Both the position numbers and the translations under genes were made by a program. The notes below the pieces were generated by a model that searched no databases, was not told the DNA's origin, and was given only the letters and a program-made list of their open reading frames with translations. A DNA stretch of 9,288 nt from UBA7803 sp047920935 (GTDB taxonomy: Bacteria > Pseudomonadota > Gammaproteobacteria > Pseudomonadales > Azotimanducaceae), in the NCBI GenBank assembly GCA_047920935.1, contig JBLRXD010000178.1, positions 1-9,288 of the forward strand, in the 5' to 3' direction. Positions 1-6,660 of the stretch are shown in pieces; the first letter of the stretch is position 1, and every line of letters begins with the position of its first letter.

Positions 1-632
1 CGCCCGGCGGCGTCCGCAGCGTGGTCGCGGCCGGCCAGCTGCAGCACGAATTGGGTGACGTCGGCGACCCCGCGGTCACCGAGCGCAGCCTGCCAGGCCG
101 GCATGGCGGCCTGACGGCCCTGGCGAAGCGTCGTCTTGACGTTGTCGAAGCCGGGGCCCCACAGCCAGTCATCATCGGTGAGATTGGGAAAGCCGAACGA
201 CCCGGTGCCGTTGACGCCGTGACAGGTGGAGCAGTGGTTGATGAACAGCCGGCGACCCACCTGTCGTGCCTGGCGGCTGTCGTGCAGGGCCGCTTCGTCG
301 AGCTGCGCCAGCTCCTCGTACAGGGGGGCAAAGCGCGCCTCGTGTGCCGCCTGAGCAGCCTGCACTTCGCCTTGCGAGCTCCAGGAGGAGAGCCCGGCGA
401 AGTTGCCGAGGCCGGGATAATAGGCCAGGTACGCCAGACTGAAGACGATGCTCAGAACGAACATCCATACCCACCACATGGGCAGCGGGTTGTCGTACTC
501 CTCGATGCCGTCGAAGTCGTGGCCGGTGGTGCCTTCGCCGCTGGTCTTGCGGTTGCCGAACAGCAGCGCCAGGAAGAACGCCAGGCTGCCCAGGGTGCCA
601 ATGATGATGAACCAATGCCAACCGCCGCTCAT
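1..632 (-). CDS. ccoP: CcoP, diheme c-type subunit of cbb3 oxidase (partial, 3' end outside window)
   Basis: This is the membrane-anchored cytochrome c subunit that passes electrons towards CcoO and CcoN in the cbb3-type oxidase. About 210 residues are visible. Two membrane helices lie at roughly residues 5-26 and 52-72, the arrangement seen in gammaproteobacterial CcoP. They are followed by the first periplasmic cytochrome c domain with CSTCH at 134-138 and a likely axial Met at 177 (AAMPAW). Family members are about 300 residues long, so the second heme c domain lies beyond the left edge. The ATG start overlaps the ccoQ stop (ATGA) and has GGAGGA six bases upstream, which fixes the start. 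There is no stop codon within the window. It is the last visible gene of the ccoNOQP operon and is presumably translationally coupled to ccoQ. Confidence 0.95.
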   Translation of the reverse strand, partial: MSGGWHWFIIIGTLGSLAFFLALLFGNRKTSGEGTTGHDFDGIEEYDNPLPMWWVWMFVLSIVFSLAYLAYYPGLGNFAGLSSWSSQGEVQAAQAAHEARFAPLYEELAQLDEAALHDSRQARQVGRRLFINHCSTCHGVNGTGSFGFPNLTDDDWLWGPGFDNVKTTLRQGRQAAMPAWQAALGDRGVADVTQFVLQLAGRDHAADAAG

Positions 633-790
633 GGCCGGTCCTCCGGAAGACGCGGATCGAAGGCATCATCGTCCAGGGGAATGCTGGCGTGGGCTTCCAT
701 CTCGCTGCGCCGGCTGGGCCAGTACACCCACAGCACCAGGCCGCTGAACGATACCGTTACGGCGATCAGAGAAAACTCGAACGCGGTCAT
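629..790 (-). CDS. ccoQ: CcoQ, small cbb3 oxidase subunit
   Basis: A 53-residue protein with one membrane helix (about residues 5-24, ending in LVLWVYWPSRR) and a short acidic cytoplasmic tail. Size, topology and position between ccoO and ccoP identify it as CcoQ (FixQ), which is not catalytic and is known in other bacteria to help assemble or stabilise the oxidase. The ATG overlaps the ccoO stop (ATGA) and is preceded by GGAG seven bases upstream. The reading frame stays open further upstream, but that extension only reads arginine-rich sequence antisense to nothing known and in another frame of ccoO, so I reject it. Confidence 0.92.
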   Translation of the reverse strand: MTAFEFSLIAVTVSFSGLVLWVYWPSRRSEMEAHASIPLDDDAFDPRLPEDRP

Positions 791-1407
791 TGATTGTCTC
801 CGGCGTAGGCGCGCATGGCGAGCCCCAGATTCTGCAGGTAAGCCACCAGCGCGTCGGCTTCCAGCCTGCCGGCTACGGCGGCCTGGGCGCCGGCGATGTC
901 TTCGTCGCTGTAAGGGGCGCCCAGGGTGCGCAGCACCTCCATTTTTCTTGCCGTCAGGTTGCCGGTCAGCGTGCGGTCGAACAGCCATGGGTAGGCGGGC
1001 ATGTTGGATACCGGAACCACCGAACGTGGATCAGCCAGATGGGCGCGATGCCAGTCGTCGCTGTAGCGCCCGCCTACCCGCGCGAGGTCCGGCCCGGTGC
1101 GCTTGGAACCCCACAGAAACGGCCGCTCGTAGACGTCTTCCCCTGCCACCGAATAGTGTCCATAGCGGGCGGTGTCCGATTGCAGCGAGCGCACCATCTG
1201 GGTGTGACAGACGTGGCAGCCCTCACGGATGTAGATGTCGCGCCCCTCGAGCTGCAGAGCGTTGAGCGGCTTGAGCCCGTCGATGGGTTTGGAGGTGGCT
1301 TTGTCGAACAGCATGGGGAACAGCTCGACCATGCCGCCGAAGCTCACCGCGATCAGAATCAGGAAGATCAGCAGGCCGACGTTTTTCTCGATGATGTCGT
1401 GCTTCAT
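787..1407 (-). CDS. ccoO: CcoO, monoheme c-type subunit of cbb3 oxidase
   Basis: Membrane-anchored monoheme cytochrome c subunit that transfers electrons from CcoP to the CcoN active site. The protein has 206 residues, the usual size. One N-terminal helix (about residues 10-32) is followed by the heme c site CHVCH at 64-68. Further family signatures are MVRSLQSDTARYG just after the heme site, GPDLARVGGRYSDDWH, and MPAYPW with a likely axial Met at 136. The start overlaps the ccoN stop by four bases and has GGAGG six bases upstream; the stop overlaps ccoQ in the same way. Nothing is missing or unusual. Confidence 0.97.
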   Translation of the reverse strand: MKHDIIEKNVGLLIFLILIAVSFGGMVELFPMLFDKATSKPIDGLKPLNALQLEGRDIYIREGCHVCHTQMVRSLQSDTARYGHYSVAGEDVYERPFLWGSKRTGPDLARVGGRYSDDWHRAHLADPRSVVPVSNMPAYPWLFDRTLTGNLTARKMEVLRTLGAPYSDEDIAGAQAAVAGRLEADALVAYLQNLGLAMRAYAGDNQ

Positions 1408-2855
1408 GCTTCGCCTCCGGTGGTGGTGGGAACCAGGGGAGTGATCGCCGCCGGCGCTGCTTCACGGCTCTCGCTTCTGACGGTTTTCCAGACGTTGTAG
1501 GCCATGATCAGCATGCCGGCGAAGAAAATGCTGCCGCCGATGAAGCGCACGTAGTAGCCCGGATAGCTGGCCTCCACCGACTCCGCAAAAGAGTAGGTGA
1601 GGGTGCCGTCGACGCTGGTGGCGCGCCACATCAGCCCCTGCAGCAGCCCGTTCACCCACATCGATGCGATGTACAGCACCGTTCCCAGGGTTGCCATCCA
1701 GAAGTGCAGGTTGATCAGGCGGACGCTGTACATCTCGCCGGCGCCGCGGCCGAACAGCTGCGGAATGAGGTGGTACATGGCGCCGATGGTGATCATCGCC
1801 ACCCAGCCCAGGGCCCCGGAGTGAACGTGGCCCACGGTCCAGTCGGTGTAGTGGGACAGGGCGTTCACCGTCTTGATGGCCATCATCGGCCCCTCGAAGG
1901 TGCTCATGCCGTAGAACGACAGGGACACGATGAGGAACTTGAGAATGGGATCGGTGCGCAGTTTGTCCCAGGCGCCGGACAGGGTCATGATACCGTTGAT
2001 CATGCCCCCCCAAGAGGGCGCCAGCAGCACCAGCGACATCACCATGCCCAGGCTCTGGGCCCAGTCGGGCACCGAGGTGTAATGCAGGTGATGGGGCCCG
2101 GCCCACACGTAGATGGCGATCAAAGCCCAGAAGTGCACGATGGACAGGCGGTACGAGTAGATGGGCCGCCCGGCTTGCTTGGGCACGAAGTAGTACATGA
2201 TGCCGAGGAACCCGGCGGTGAGGTAGAAGCCCACGGCGTTGTGGCCGTACCACCACTGCATCATCGCATCCATGGAGCCGGCGTAGGCGGAGTAGCTCTT
2301 GGTGAGCGATACCGGCAGCGCCAGGCTGTTGAAGATGTGCAGCACCGCGACGCCGATGATCAGCGCACCGAAGAACCAATTGGCGACGAAGATGTGATTT
2401 ACCTTGCGGCGCGCGATGGTGCCGAAGAACACGATGCCGAACGCGACCCAGACCAGCGCGATGAGGATGTCGATGGGCCATTCGAGCTCGGCATATTCCT
2501 TGGTGCTGGTAATGCCCATGGGCAGCGTGATGGCGGCGGAGACGATGACCAGTTGCCAGCCCCAGAACACGAACCAGGCCAGGCCGTTGGAGAACAGCGG
2601 CGTCTTGCAGGTGCGCTGCACGATGTACAGCGCTGTCCCCATCAGCGCGCAGCCGCCGAACGCGAAGATCACCGCATTGGTGTGCAGCGGGCGGATCCGC
2701 CCGTAAGACAACCAGGGAATATCGAAATTCAGCGCCGGCCAGGCCAGCTGCCCGGCGATGAGCACGCCGACGCCCATGCCGACGATGCCCCAGACGACGG
2801 TCATTATCGAGAACCACCGCACCACCCGGATGTTATAGGAAGATTCCGCCGTCAC
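1404..2855 (-). CDS. ccoN: CcoN, catalytic subunit I of cbb3-type cytochrome c oxidase
   Basis: Integral-membrane heme-copper oxidase subunit that reduces O2 to water at a heme b3-CuB centre and pumps protons. I chose the GTG start, giving 483 residues, because AAGGA lies six bases upstream and the N-terminus (TAESSYNIRVVRWF) then resembles Pseudomonas CcoN. An ATG at 2888 adds 11 residues but has no ribosome binding site. Expected key residues are present: His58 (low-spin heme b), His205 in WYGHNAVG and His255/256 in AGPHHLHYT (CuB), Tyr249 (the tyrosine cross-linked to a CuB His in this family), Glu321 in STFEGP, and His343 and His345 in VGHVHSG (heme b3 and heme b). About twelve hydrophobic helices can be read. 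It is the first gene of ccoNOQP, and all junctions are ATGA overlaps. Confidence 0.97.
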   Translation of the reverse strand: MTAESSYNIRVVRWFSIMTVVWGIVGMGVGVLIAGQLAWPALNFDIPWLSYGRIRPLHTNAVIFAFGGCALMGTALYIVQRTCKTPLFSNGLAWFVFWGWQLVIVSAAITLPMGITSTKEYAELEWPIDILIALVWVAFGIVFFGTIARRKVNHIFVANWFFGALIIGVAVLHIFNSLALPVSLTKSYSAYAGSMDAMMQWWYGHNAVGFYLTAGFLGIMYYFVPKQAGRPIYSYRLSIVHFWALIAIYVWAGPHHLHYTSVPDWAQSLGMVMSLVLLAPSWGGMINGIMTLSGAWDKLRTDPILKFLIVSLSFYGMSTFEGPMMAIKTVNALSHYTDWTVGHVHSGALGWVAMITIGAMYHLIPQLFGRGAGEMYSVRLINLHFWMATLGTVLYIASMWVNGLLQGLMWRATSVDGTLTYSFAESVEASYPGYYVRFIGGSIFFAGMLIMAYNVWKTVRSESREAAPAAITPLVPTTTGGEA

Positions 2856-2861
2856 GATGAT

Positions 2862-2866
2862 TCCTT
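2862..2866 (-). promoter_or_regulatory. Ribosome binding site deciding the ccoN start
   Basis: AAGGA on the minus strand, six bases upstream of the GTG at 2855-2853. It lies inside the 11-codon extension that would be coding if the upstream ATG at 2888 were used. That ATG has no purine-rich site in front of it, so the GTG is the better supported start. Confidence 0.6.
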
Positions 2867-2905
2867 GCCAGTTGCTGAACGCGCCCATGAGGCGTGATGG
2901 TTGCC

Positions 2906-2933
2906 CGGCGGCATGGTAGAGAGGCTGCCGCCG
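2906..2933 (-). repeat. Inverted repeat in the ccoN leader
   Basis: CGGCGGCA at 2906-2913 and TGCCGCCG at 2926-2933 form a perfect 8 bp stem with a 12-base loop, in the gap between the receiver gene and ccoN. No T-run follows on either strand, so it does not look like an intrinsic terminator. It could be a leader hairpin, a binding site, or a chance product of high GC content. Confidence 0.4.
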
Positions 2934-2972
2934 CTGCGCCTATCCGTAATTTCCGAATACCCTGGCCGGCAG

Positions 2973-3314
2973 CTAGCCTGCGGCGACGAAGGACTTCAGT
3001 TTGCGGTGGACGAGCGGCTTGTGAAAAACCGCATCCACGCCGGAGCGCTTGGCTGCCGCGGTCATGGCCGGGTCGTTACGGCTGACCAGCAACGCGAATC
3101 GGGTGGCGGGATGGTTGGCCTTGAAAGTCTCGAACAGGGTCATGCCGCTGGTGTCCGGCAGTTCGGCCTCGCACACCACGCAGTCGATGTCGCGGCCGTC
3201 GAGGGCGGCCAGGAAATCGCGGCCGGTGGCGTAGGTGGAAACCTCGCACCCGTTGAGCGTCATCAGGGTTGCCAGGCTGTCACGAACGGCAGCGTCACCG
3301 TCTACCACGCACAC
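2973..3314 (-). CDS. Degenerate single-domain receiver protein, candidate FixT-like regulator of FixL
   Basis: A 113-residue stand-alone receiver domain with no output domain. It aligns with the FixJ receiver encoded just upstream: CVVDGDAAVRDSL corresponds to FVVDDDEPVRDAI. The active site is altered. The second acidic-pocket Asp is Gly6, and the phosphoacceptor position holds Glu49 (CVVCEAELPDTSG), while Ser78 and Lys99 (HKP) of the conserved switch/phosphate-binding set remain. There are exactly four cysteines (2, 23, 45, 48), all on or next to predicted strands 1-3. FixT proteins of Sinorhizobium and Caulobacter are small receiver-like inhibitors of FixL, and Caulobacter FixT was reported to bind an Fe-S cluster through cysteines, so size, location and cysteine content fit. 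That assignment is inference; an orphan pseudo-receiver is the alternative. The GTG start is uncertain: the frame stays open upstream, and residues KLH just before it would complete strand 1. Confidence 0.8.
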   Translation of the reverse strand: MCVVDGDAAVRDSLATLMTLNGCEVSTYATGRDFLAALDGRDIDCVVCEAELPDTSGMTLFETFKANHPATRFALLVSRNDPAMTAAAKRSGVDAVFHKPLVHRKLKSFVAAG

Positions 3315-3426
3315 ATGCAGCTTTGGCTGGAAACGATGAATGGCACGGAACTCCGCAGGTGCAGGCGCACAGGCTACGTTCCGAGGGCGGGGCGAAGAAT
3401 ACGAACTTCTACCTAAACAGGCGCCA
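3315..3426 (-). promoter_or_regulatory. Intergenic gap with two FixJ-box-like sequences
   Basis: This 112-base gap between fixJ and the receiver gene is one of the few non-overlapping junctions in the minus-strand cluster. On the minus strand it contains GAACGTAG (3374-3381) and TTAGGTAG (3409-3416). I compared these from memory with the Sinorhizobium FixJ-site consensus GTAMGTAG; they match at seven and six of eight positions respectively. No convincing -35/-10 pair is visible; TATTCT near 3394-3399 is a weak -10 candidate. An activator-dependent promoter driving the receiver gene, and perhaps ccoNOQP, is possible but unproven. The true start of the receiver gene may also lie inside this gap. 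Confidence 0.3.
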
Positions 3427-4068
3427 TCAGCTGCCCTCGATCACCCGATCCACCGTGAGCTTCATCCGCACCAGGTCGGCCAGCGATCGGGCGCCGGTCT
3501 TGTGCATCACCTGGCTGCGGTGAATCTCCACGGTTCGCTCGCTGATGCCGAGTTCAATGGCCACCACTTTGTTGGCCTGGCCGGCGGCCACGCGTTCGAA
3601 CACCTCGCGCTCTCGCGGCGTCAGCGTAGAGATCTGGCATCGCAGGTGGGCCACCGCCTGCTCCCGTGCCCGCTGGTCGGCGTCGACGTTGAGGGCTTCG
3701 TGGATCCGGTCGAGCAACTCCTGGTCGCGGAACGGCTTGCGGATGAAATCGACGGCGCCGCGCTTCATGGCTTCCACGGCCATCGGCACATCGCCGTGAC
3801 CGGTGATGAACACGATGGGGATAGGCGCCTGCATCTCGATCAGCTGCTGCTGCAGCTCCAGGCCGCTGACGCCGGGCATGCGGATGTCGAGCACCAGGCA
3901 GCCTCCGGAAGATGGCTCGTAGACGTCGAGAAACGCCTGGGCGTTGGCGAAGGTCTGATAGGGAATGTCGACGGTCTCGAGCAGCATGCCGATGGCGTCC
4001 CGTACCGGTTCGTCGTCGTCGACGACGAACACCTGCCGCGACGGTTGCGGCTGCTTGGCGTCAGGCAT
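3427..4068 (-). CDS. fixJ: FixJ-type response regulator (receiver plus LuxR-type HTH)
   Basis: Cytoplasmic transcription factor that FixL would phosphorylate under low oxygen. The 213 residues comprise a receiver domain (about 10-130) and a C-terminal LuxR/FixJ helix-turn-helix (about 148-208). The receiver is intact: acidic pair Asp17/Asp18, phosphoacceptor Asp61 in LDIRMPG, Thr89 in FITGHGDVPMAVEAMK, and Lys111 in RKPF. The output domain shows LTPREREVFE and GISERTVEIHRSQVMHK. The chosen ATG overlaps the end of fixL by eight bases, so the two are translationally coupled. A longer frame exists upstream but only reads through fixL out of frame. In rhizobia FixJ activates fixK, and FixK activates fixNOQP. 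No FixK gene lies in this window, so FixJ may act directly on the oxidase genes, or FixK may lie elsewhere. Confidence 0.95.
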   Translation of the reverse strand: MPDAKQPQPSRQVFVVDDDEPVRDAIGMLLETVDIPYQTFANAQAFLDVYEPSSGGCLVLDIRMPGVSGLELQQQLIEMQAPIPIVFITGHGDVPMAVEAMKRGAVDFIRKPFRDQELLDRIHEALNVDADQRAREQAVAHLRCQISTLTPREREVFERVAAGQANKVVAIELGISERTVEIHRSQVMHKTGARSLADLVRMKLTVDRVIEGS

Positions 4069-5500
4069 GGTCCACCGCCACGGTGGGCAGGGTGAAATAG
4101 AACGTGGCGCCCACGTCGTGGTTGTTGCGGAACGCCAGCTCCCCGCCATGCTCGCGGACGATTGTCCGACAAATGGATAGCCCCATCCCCATGCCCTCTT
4201 TTTTCGTGGTGTGAAACGGCTTGAATATCAGGTTGATCTGCGATGCGGCAACTCCCGGCCCTTGATCAGCGACCGCGATCTCGACGCGCCGGTCGGGCAG
4301 CGCGCGCGAAGTGATGGTCAGCGCGTTACCGTGCCGGCAGTCGATGCTCTTCATGGCGTCGATGGCGTTGCGGATGAGGTTCAGGGCCACCTGCTGAATC
4401 TGGATGCCGTCACAACTCACCAGTGGCAGGCCGTCTTCCAGATCGAAGCTGATGGCTACCTCGTGAAGCCGCGCGTCGCCCTCGGCCAGCTTGAGGAGAT
4501 CCTTGAGCAGCTCGTTGATCAGCACCAGTTCGTGCTCGCTTTCCTGGGCGCGCGCAAACCGCTGGATGCGCTCGATGATGGCGCCGGCGCGAAGGCTCTG
4601 GGTATTGAGCTTGTCGAGGGCGCTGGCAAGTTTGTCCAGATCCGGATCGCCGCGCTGAATGAGTTTCAGGCCCGACTGGGCGTACATGGAGATCGCCGTC
4701 AGCGGCTGGTTGATCTCGTGCGCGATGCTGGCGGTCATCTCACCCATGGTCGAGAGTCGGCCAACGTGTGCCAGCTTCTCGCGCTGCTCGGCGAGCGCTT
4801 CACGGGTCTGGTGCTGCTCCGACAGGTCGCGGATGATGCCGGTGAAGCGGCGCCGACCCTGCAGCAGGATCTCACTAACCGCCAGGTAGATGGGCACCAG
4901 CTTGCCCGAGCGGGTCTTGGCCTCCAACTCGCGGCCGATGCCGATGATCTGGCGCTGTCCCGTTTCGACGTATCTGCGGATGTAGCCGTCGTGGCGATCG
5001 CTGTGGGGCTGGGGCATGAGCAGGGTCAGTGGCTGACCGATGATTTCTTCCGGGCGGTAGCCGAACAGCTCGCTGGCGGCGGTGTTGAAGGTCTCGATGA
5101 TGCCGGCCTCGTCGATCATGATGATGGCGTCGACCGCCGTCTCCAGGATGGCCTGCATCTCGGCCTGGCCGCGGGTCTGCTCGGTGATGTCCAGCAGCAC
5201 GCCCATCAGCCGGGCGGGGGCATCGCCGTCGAGCAGCGGCTGGCAGATGACGGTAAAGAAGCGGCGCTCACCGTTTGCGGCGACGGTGGTGGCCGGCAGG
5301 GAGAGGGGGCTTGCGGGCGTGGCGTCAGGGCGCCAGCGCTGCAAGGCGTTCTCGTCCACATCGTCGAACAGCTCGAGCCAGGAGCGGCCGACGTTGTGTG
5401 GAAGCAGGTGCTCGAAAGCCTCGTTGGCGCTTTCGATGCACCCATCCTCGGCAGCCACGAACACGGGCAGGGGCAGGGAATAGGTATCCGGCAGTGTCAT
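4061..5500 (-). CDS. fixL: FixL, heme-PAS oxygen-sensing histidine kinase
   Basis: Sensor kinase that autophosphorylates when its heme loses O2 and then phosphorylates FixJ. The 479 residues comprise an N-terminal PAS-like domain (about 5-105), a second PAS domain (about 113-228), the dimerisation/phosphoacceptor helices with His261 in AHEINQPL, and an ATPase domain with the N box NLIRNAIDAM (374-383), DQGPGV (412-417) and GMGMGLS (436-442). The second PAS closely matches the Bradyrhizobium FixL heme pocket: RHDGYIRRY carries the proximal His170, and IIGIGR carries Arg190, equivalent to the O2-contacting Arg220. There are no membrane helices, so it is soluble, like Bradyrhizobium FixL. The start ATG lies 19 bases after the phasin-like gene; a longer frame upstream reads basic, out-of-frame sequence and is rejected. 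Confidence 0.95.
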   Translation of the reverse strand: MTLPDTYSLPLPVFVAAEDGCIESANEAFEHLLPHNVGRSWLELFDDVDENALQRWRPDATPASPLSLPATTVAANGERRFFTVICQPLLDGDAPARLMGVLLDITEQTRGQAEMQAILETAVDAIIMIDEAGIIETFNTAASELFGYRPEEIIGQPLTLLMPQPHSDRHDGYIRRYVETGQRQIIGIGRELEAKTRSGKLVPIYLAVSEILLQGRRRFTGIIRDLSEQHQTREALAEQREKLAHVGRLSTMGEMTASIAHEINQPLTAISMYAQSGLKLIQRGDPDLDKLASALDKLNTQSLRAGAIIERIQRFARAQESEHELVLINELLKDLLKLAEGDARLHEVAISFDLEDGLPLVSCDGIQIQQVALNLIRNAIDAMKSIDCRHGNALTITSRALPDRRVEIAVADQGPGVAASQINLIFKPFHTTKKEGMGMGLSICRTIVREHGGELAFRNNHDVGATFYFTLPTVAVDHA

Positions 5501-5519
5501 CGCCCGGGTCGGGTCCTGG

Positions 5520-5996
5520 TCAGGTGGTGGAGCGAGGTCGTCGCCCGGCCCAATCCTGACGCAGTACCGCCAGGAACGGTTTCCACAGATTGTACAGGGT
5601 CTGGGACGCCTTTGCGGATTGGCCCGAGAGCAGCTGCGCCGACTGCTGCACGCCCTCGGCAAGATGAATCACCCGGCGCTCGACGTGCTCGCCGATGATG
5701 GCGGGAGCATCGCCGCGGGCAGCCCCCCCGAGCAATGCCGACCAGGTGCTGGCGTGGTCCGCGACGCAGTAACGCAGCTGCCGGGCGTAGAGATCGCCGA
5801 ACCGCTCCGCGGTATCCCAGAGAATGCCCAGCTGAGCGACCAGCTCACGTGATGCCAGCAGCTCGGCCCCCATCGCCTCCTCGCCGGCCAACCGGGTTTC
5901 GGCCTGCATGGAGCCGGACAGTTCGTCGACCTCACGGGCGAGGCGATCGAGATCCTTCTTGAATGCGGATAGGCGCGGCTCGCGGCCAGCGCTCAC
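5520..5996 (-). CDS. Small phasin-like protein
   Basis: A 158-residue hydrophilic, mostly helical protein with no membrane segment or signal peptide. The N-terminal half (about 10-60) is heptad-like and rich in Glu, Ala and Leu. The C-terminal half has a distinctive stretch, EHVERRVIHLAEGVQQSAQLL, followed by NLWKPFLAVLRQDW. Length and composition resemble phasin-family proteins, which coat polyhydroxyalkanoate granules, but no single motif proves this, so treat the function as unknown. It starts with GTG overlapping the stop of the upstream universal stress gene (GTGA), with GGAG nine bases before it, and ends 19 bases before fixL. It is therefore probably co-transcribed and partly translationally coupled with both. 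Similar proteins often sit next to stress or carbon-storage genes. Confidence 0.75.
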   Translation of the reverse strand: MSAGREPRLSAFKKDLDRLAREVDELSGSMQAETRLAGEEAMGAELLASRELVAQLGILWDTAERFGDLYARQLRYCVADHASTWSALLGGAARGDAPAIIGEHVERRVIHLAEGVQQSAQLLSGQSAKASQTLYNLWKPFLAVLRQDWAGRRPRSTT

Positions 5997-6442
5997 TCGC
6001 TCGCGCTCCGGGGAATGCGCACCGTTACCACGTCCACCGGAGAGCCGTGCAGTACCGCGTTGGCAGTGGAGCCGAGCAGCCAGCGCAGGCCTTCCTGCCC
6101 GTGCGAGCCGATTACGACCAGGTCGAAATTGCGTTCCCTGGCAACGTCGTGAATGTGGTCGGCCGCTCGGCCGATCATCACATAGCGGTGCGCCGCGTCG
6201 ATACCGTGCGGCTCACACAGTTCGGCCAACCGGGCGGCCGCCAGATCCACCGCATCCTGCTCCAGCGAGCGCGACAACGTCGATTTGAACGTGGGGTCGA
6301 AGCTGTACTGCACGTACTGGGGCTCCACCACGTGAATGGCGCTAAGGGTGCCGCCGGGGGCGACGAACGCGCGCGCGCGTTGCAGCACCGGCTCGGCGGT
6401 GTCTTCGGTCAGATCGATGGCGGCCAGAACACTTTTATACAC
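5993..6442 (-). CDS. Universal stress protein (UspA family) 1
   Basis: Single-domain cytoplasmic Usp fold protein, 149 residues from the preferred GTG start. The N-terminus MYKSVLAAIDLTED is the classic first strand of the family with Asp10, and the C-terminal nucleotide loop is GSHG(112-115)-x8-GST(124-126) followed by NAVLHG and DVVTVRI. This is the ATP-binding type rather than the E. coli UspA type, which lacks the loop. I prefer GTG at 6442 because AGGTGA lies five bases upstream and the protein then begins like other family members. An ATG at 6481 adds 13 residues (MTATGATGKQVSS) with a poor ribosome site. The gene heads the minus-strand cluster and is divergent from the two other Usp genes. 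Its stop overlaps the phasin-like gene. ATP or adenylate sensing under energy or oxygen stress is a reasonable role but is inferred. Confidence 0.93.
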   Translation of the reverse strand: MYKSVLAAIDLTEDTAEPVLQRARAFVAPGGTLSAIHVVEPQYVQYSFDPTFKSTLSRSLEQDAVDLAAARLAELCEPHGIDAAHRYVMIGRAADHIHDVARERNFDLVVIGSHGQEGLRWLLGSTANAVLHGSPVDVVTVRIPRSASE

Positions 6443-6660
6443 GCTACTCACCTGTTTTCCGGTAGCTCCGGTCGCCGTCATGCTACTGCCTGCATCGCCC
6501 GCGGCTCAAGTCGCGAGGATGAAGTCAATTTTGTAGCCTTTTGTATATGATGGGGCCTGGTGGCGGCGCGGCTACGGGTTTTCCGCAACGGCGGAGGCCG
6601 GCCGCTCGGTGTAGGCTCCTCCGGGGCGCAATGCAGCAATGGGAAATCGAGGAACTGACG
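6443..6660. promoter_or_regulatory. Divergent promoter region between two Usp genes
   Basis: About 180-218 non-coding bases (depending on which start is used for the left gene) separate the minus-strand and plus-strand gene clusters. The centre, 6520-6551, is the most AT-rich stretch in the window. On the plus strand it has a -10-like TATGAT at 6546-6551, but the correctly spaced -35 is poor. On the minus strand TTGACT (6521-6530 region) resembles a -35 without a matching -10. No palindromic FNR/Anr site (TTGAT-N4-ATCAA) is present. Promoters for both clusters almost certainly lie here, but their exact positions are not settled. Confidence 0.5.
6448..6453 (-). promoter_or_regulatory. Ribosome binding site deciding the start of Usp 1
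   Basis: AGGTGA on the minus strand, five bases before the GTG at 6442-6440. It favours this start over the ATG at 6481, which has only weak AGGC in front of it. Confidence 0.55.

Noticed and set aside
1704..2897. A 397-codon plus-strand frame opposite ccoN
   Set aside because: It is antisense to ccoN; its composition (His, Gly, Asp, Arg) is typical of shadow frames.
2906..2933. Intrinsic terminator between the receiver gene and ccoN
   Set aside because: The stem is convincing, but no T-run follows it on either strand.
2856..2972. FNR/Anr/FixK box before ccoN
   Set aside because: I looked for TTGAT-N4-ATCAA and close variants in the gap upstream of ccoN and found none.
3341..3357. Possible sigma-54 promoter (TGGCACG followed by CCGCA, plus strand)
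   Set aside because: The GG-to-GC spacing is one base too long, the -12 element is poor, and no plus-strand gene lies downstream.
4211..5698. A 495-codon plus-strand frame opposite fixL
   Set aside because: The fixL frame on the minus strand carries all kinase and heme-PAS motifs; the opposite frame has no recognisable domain.
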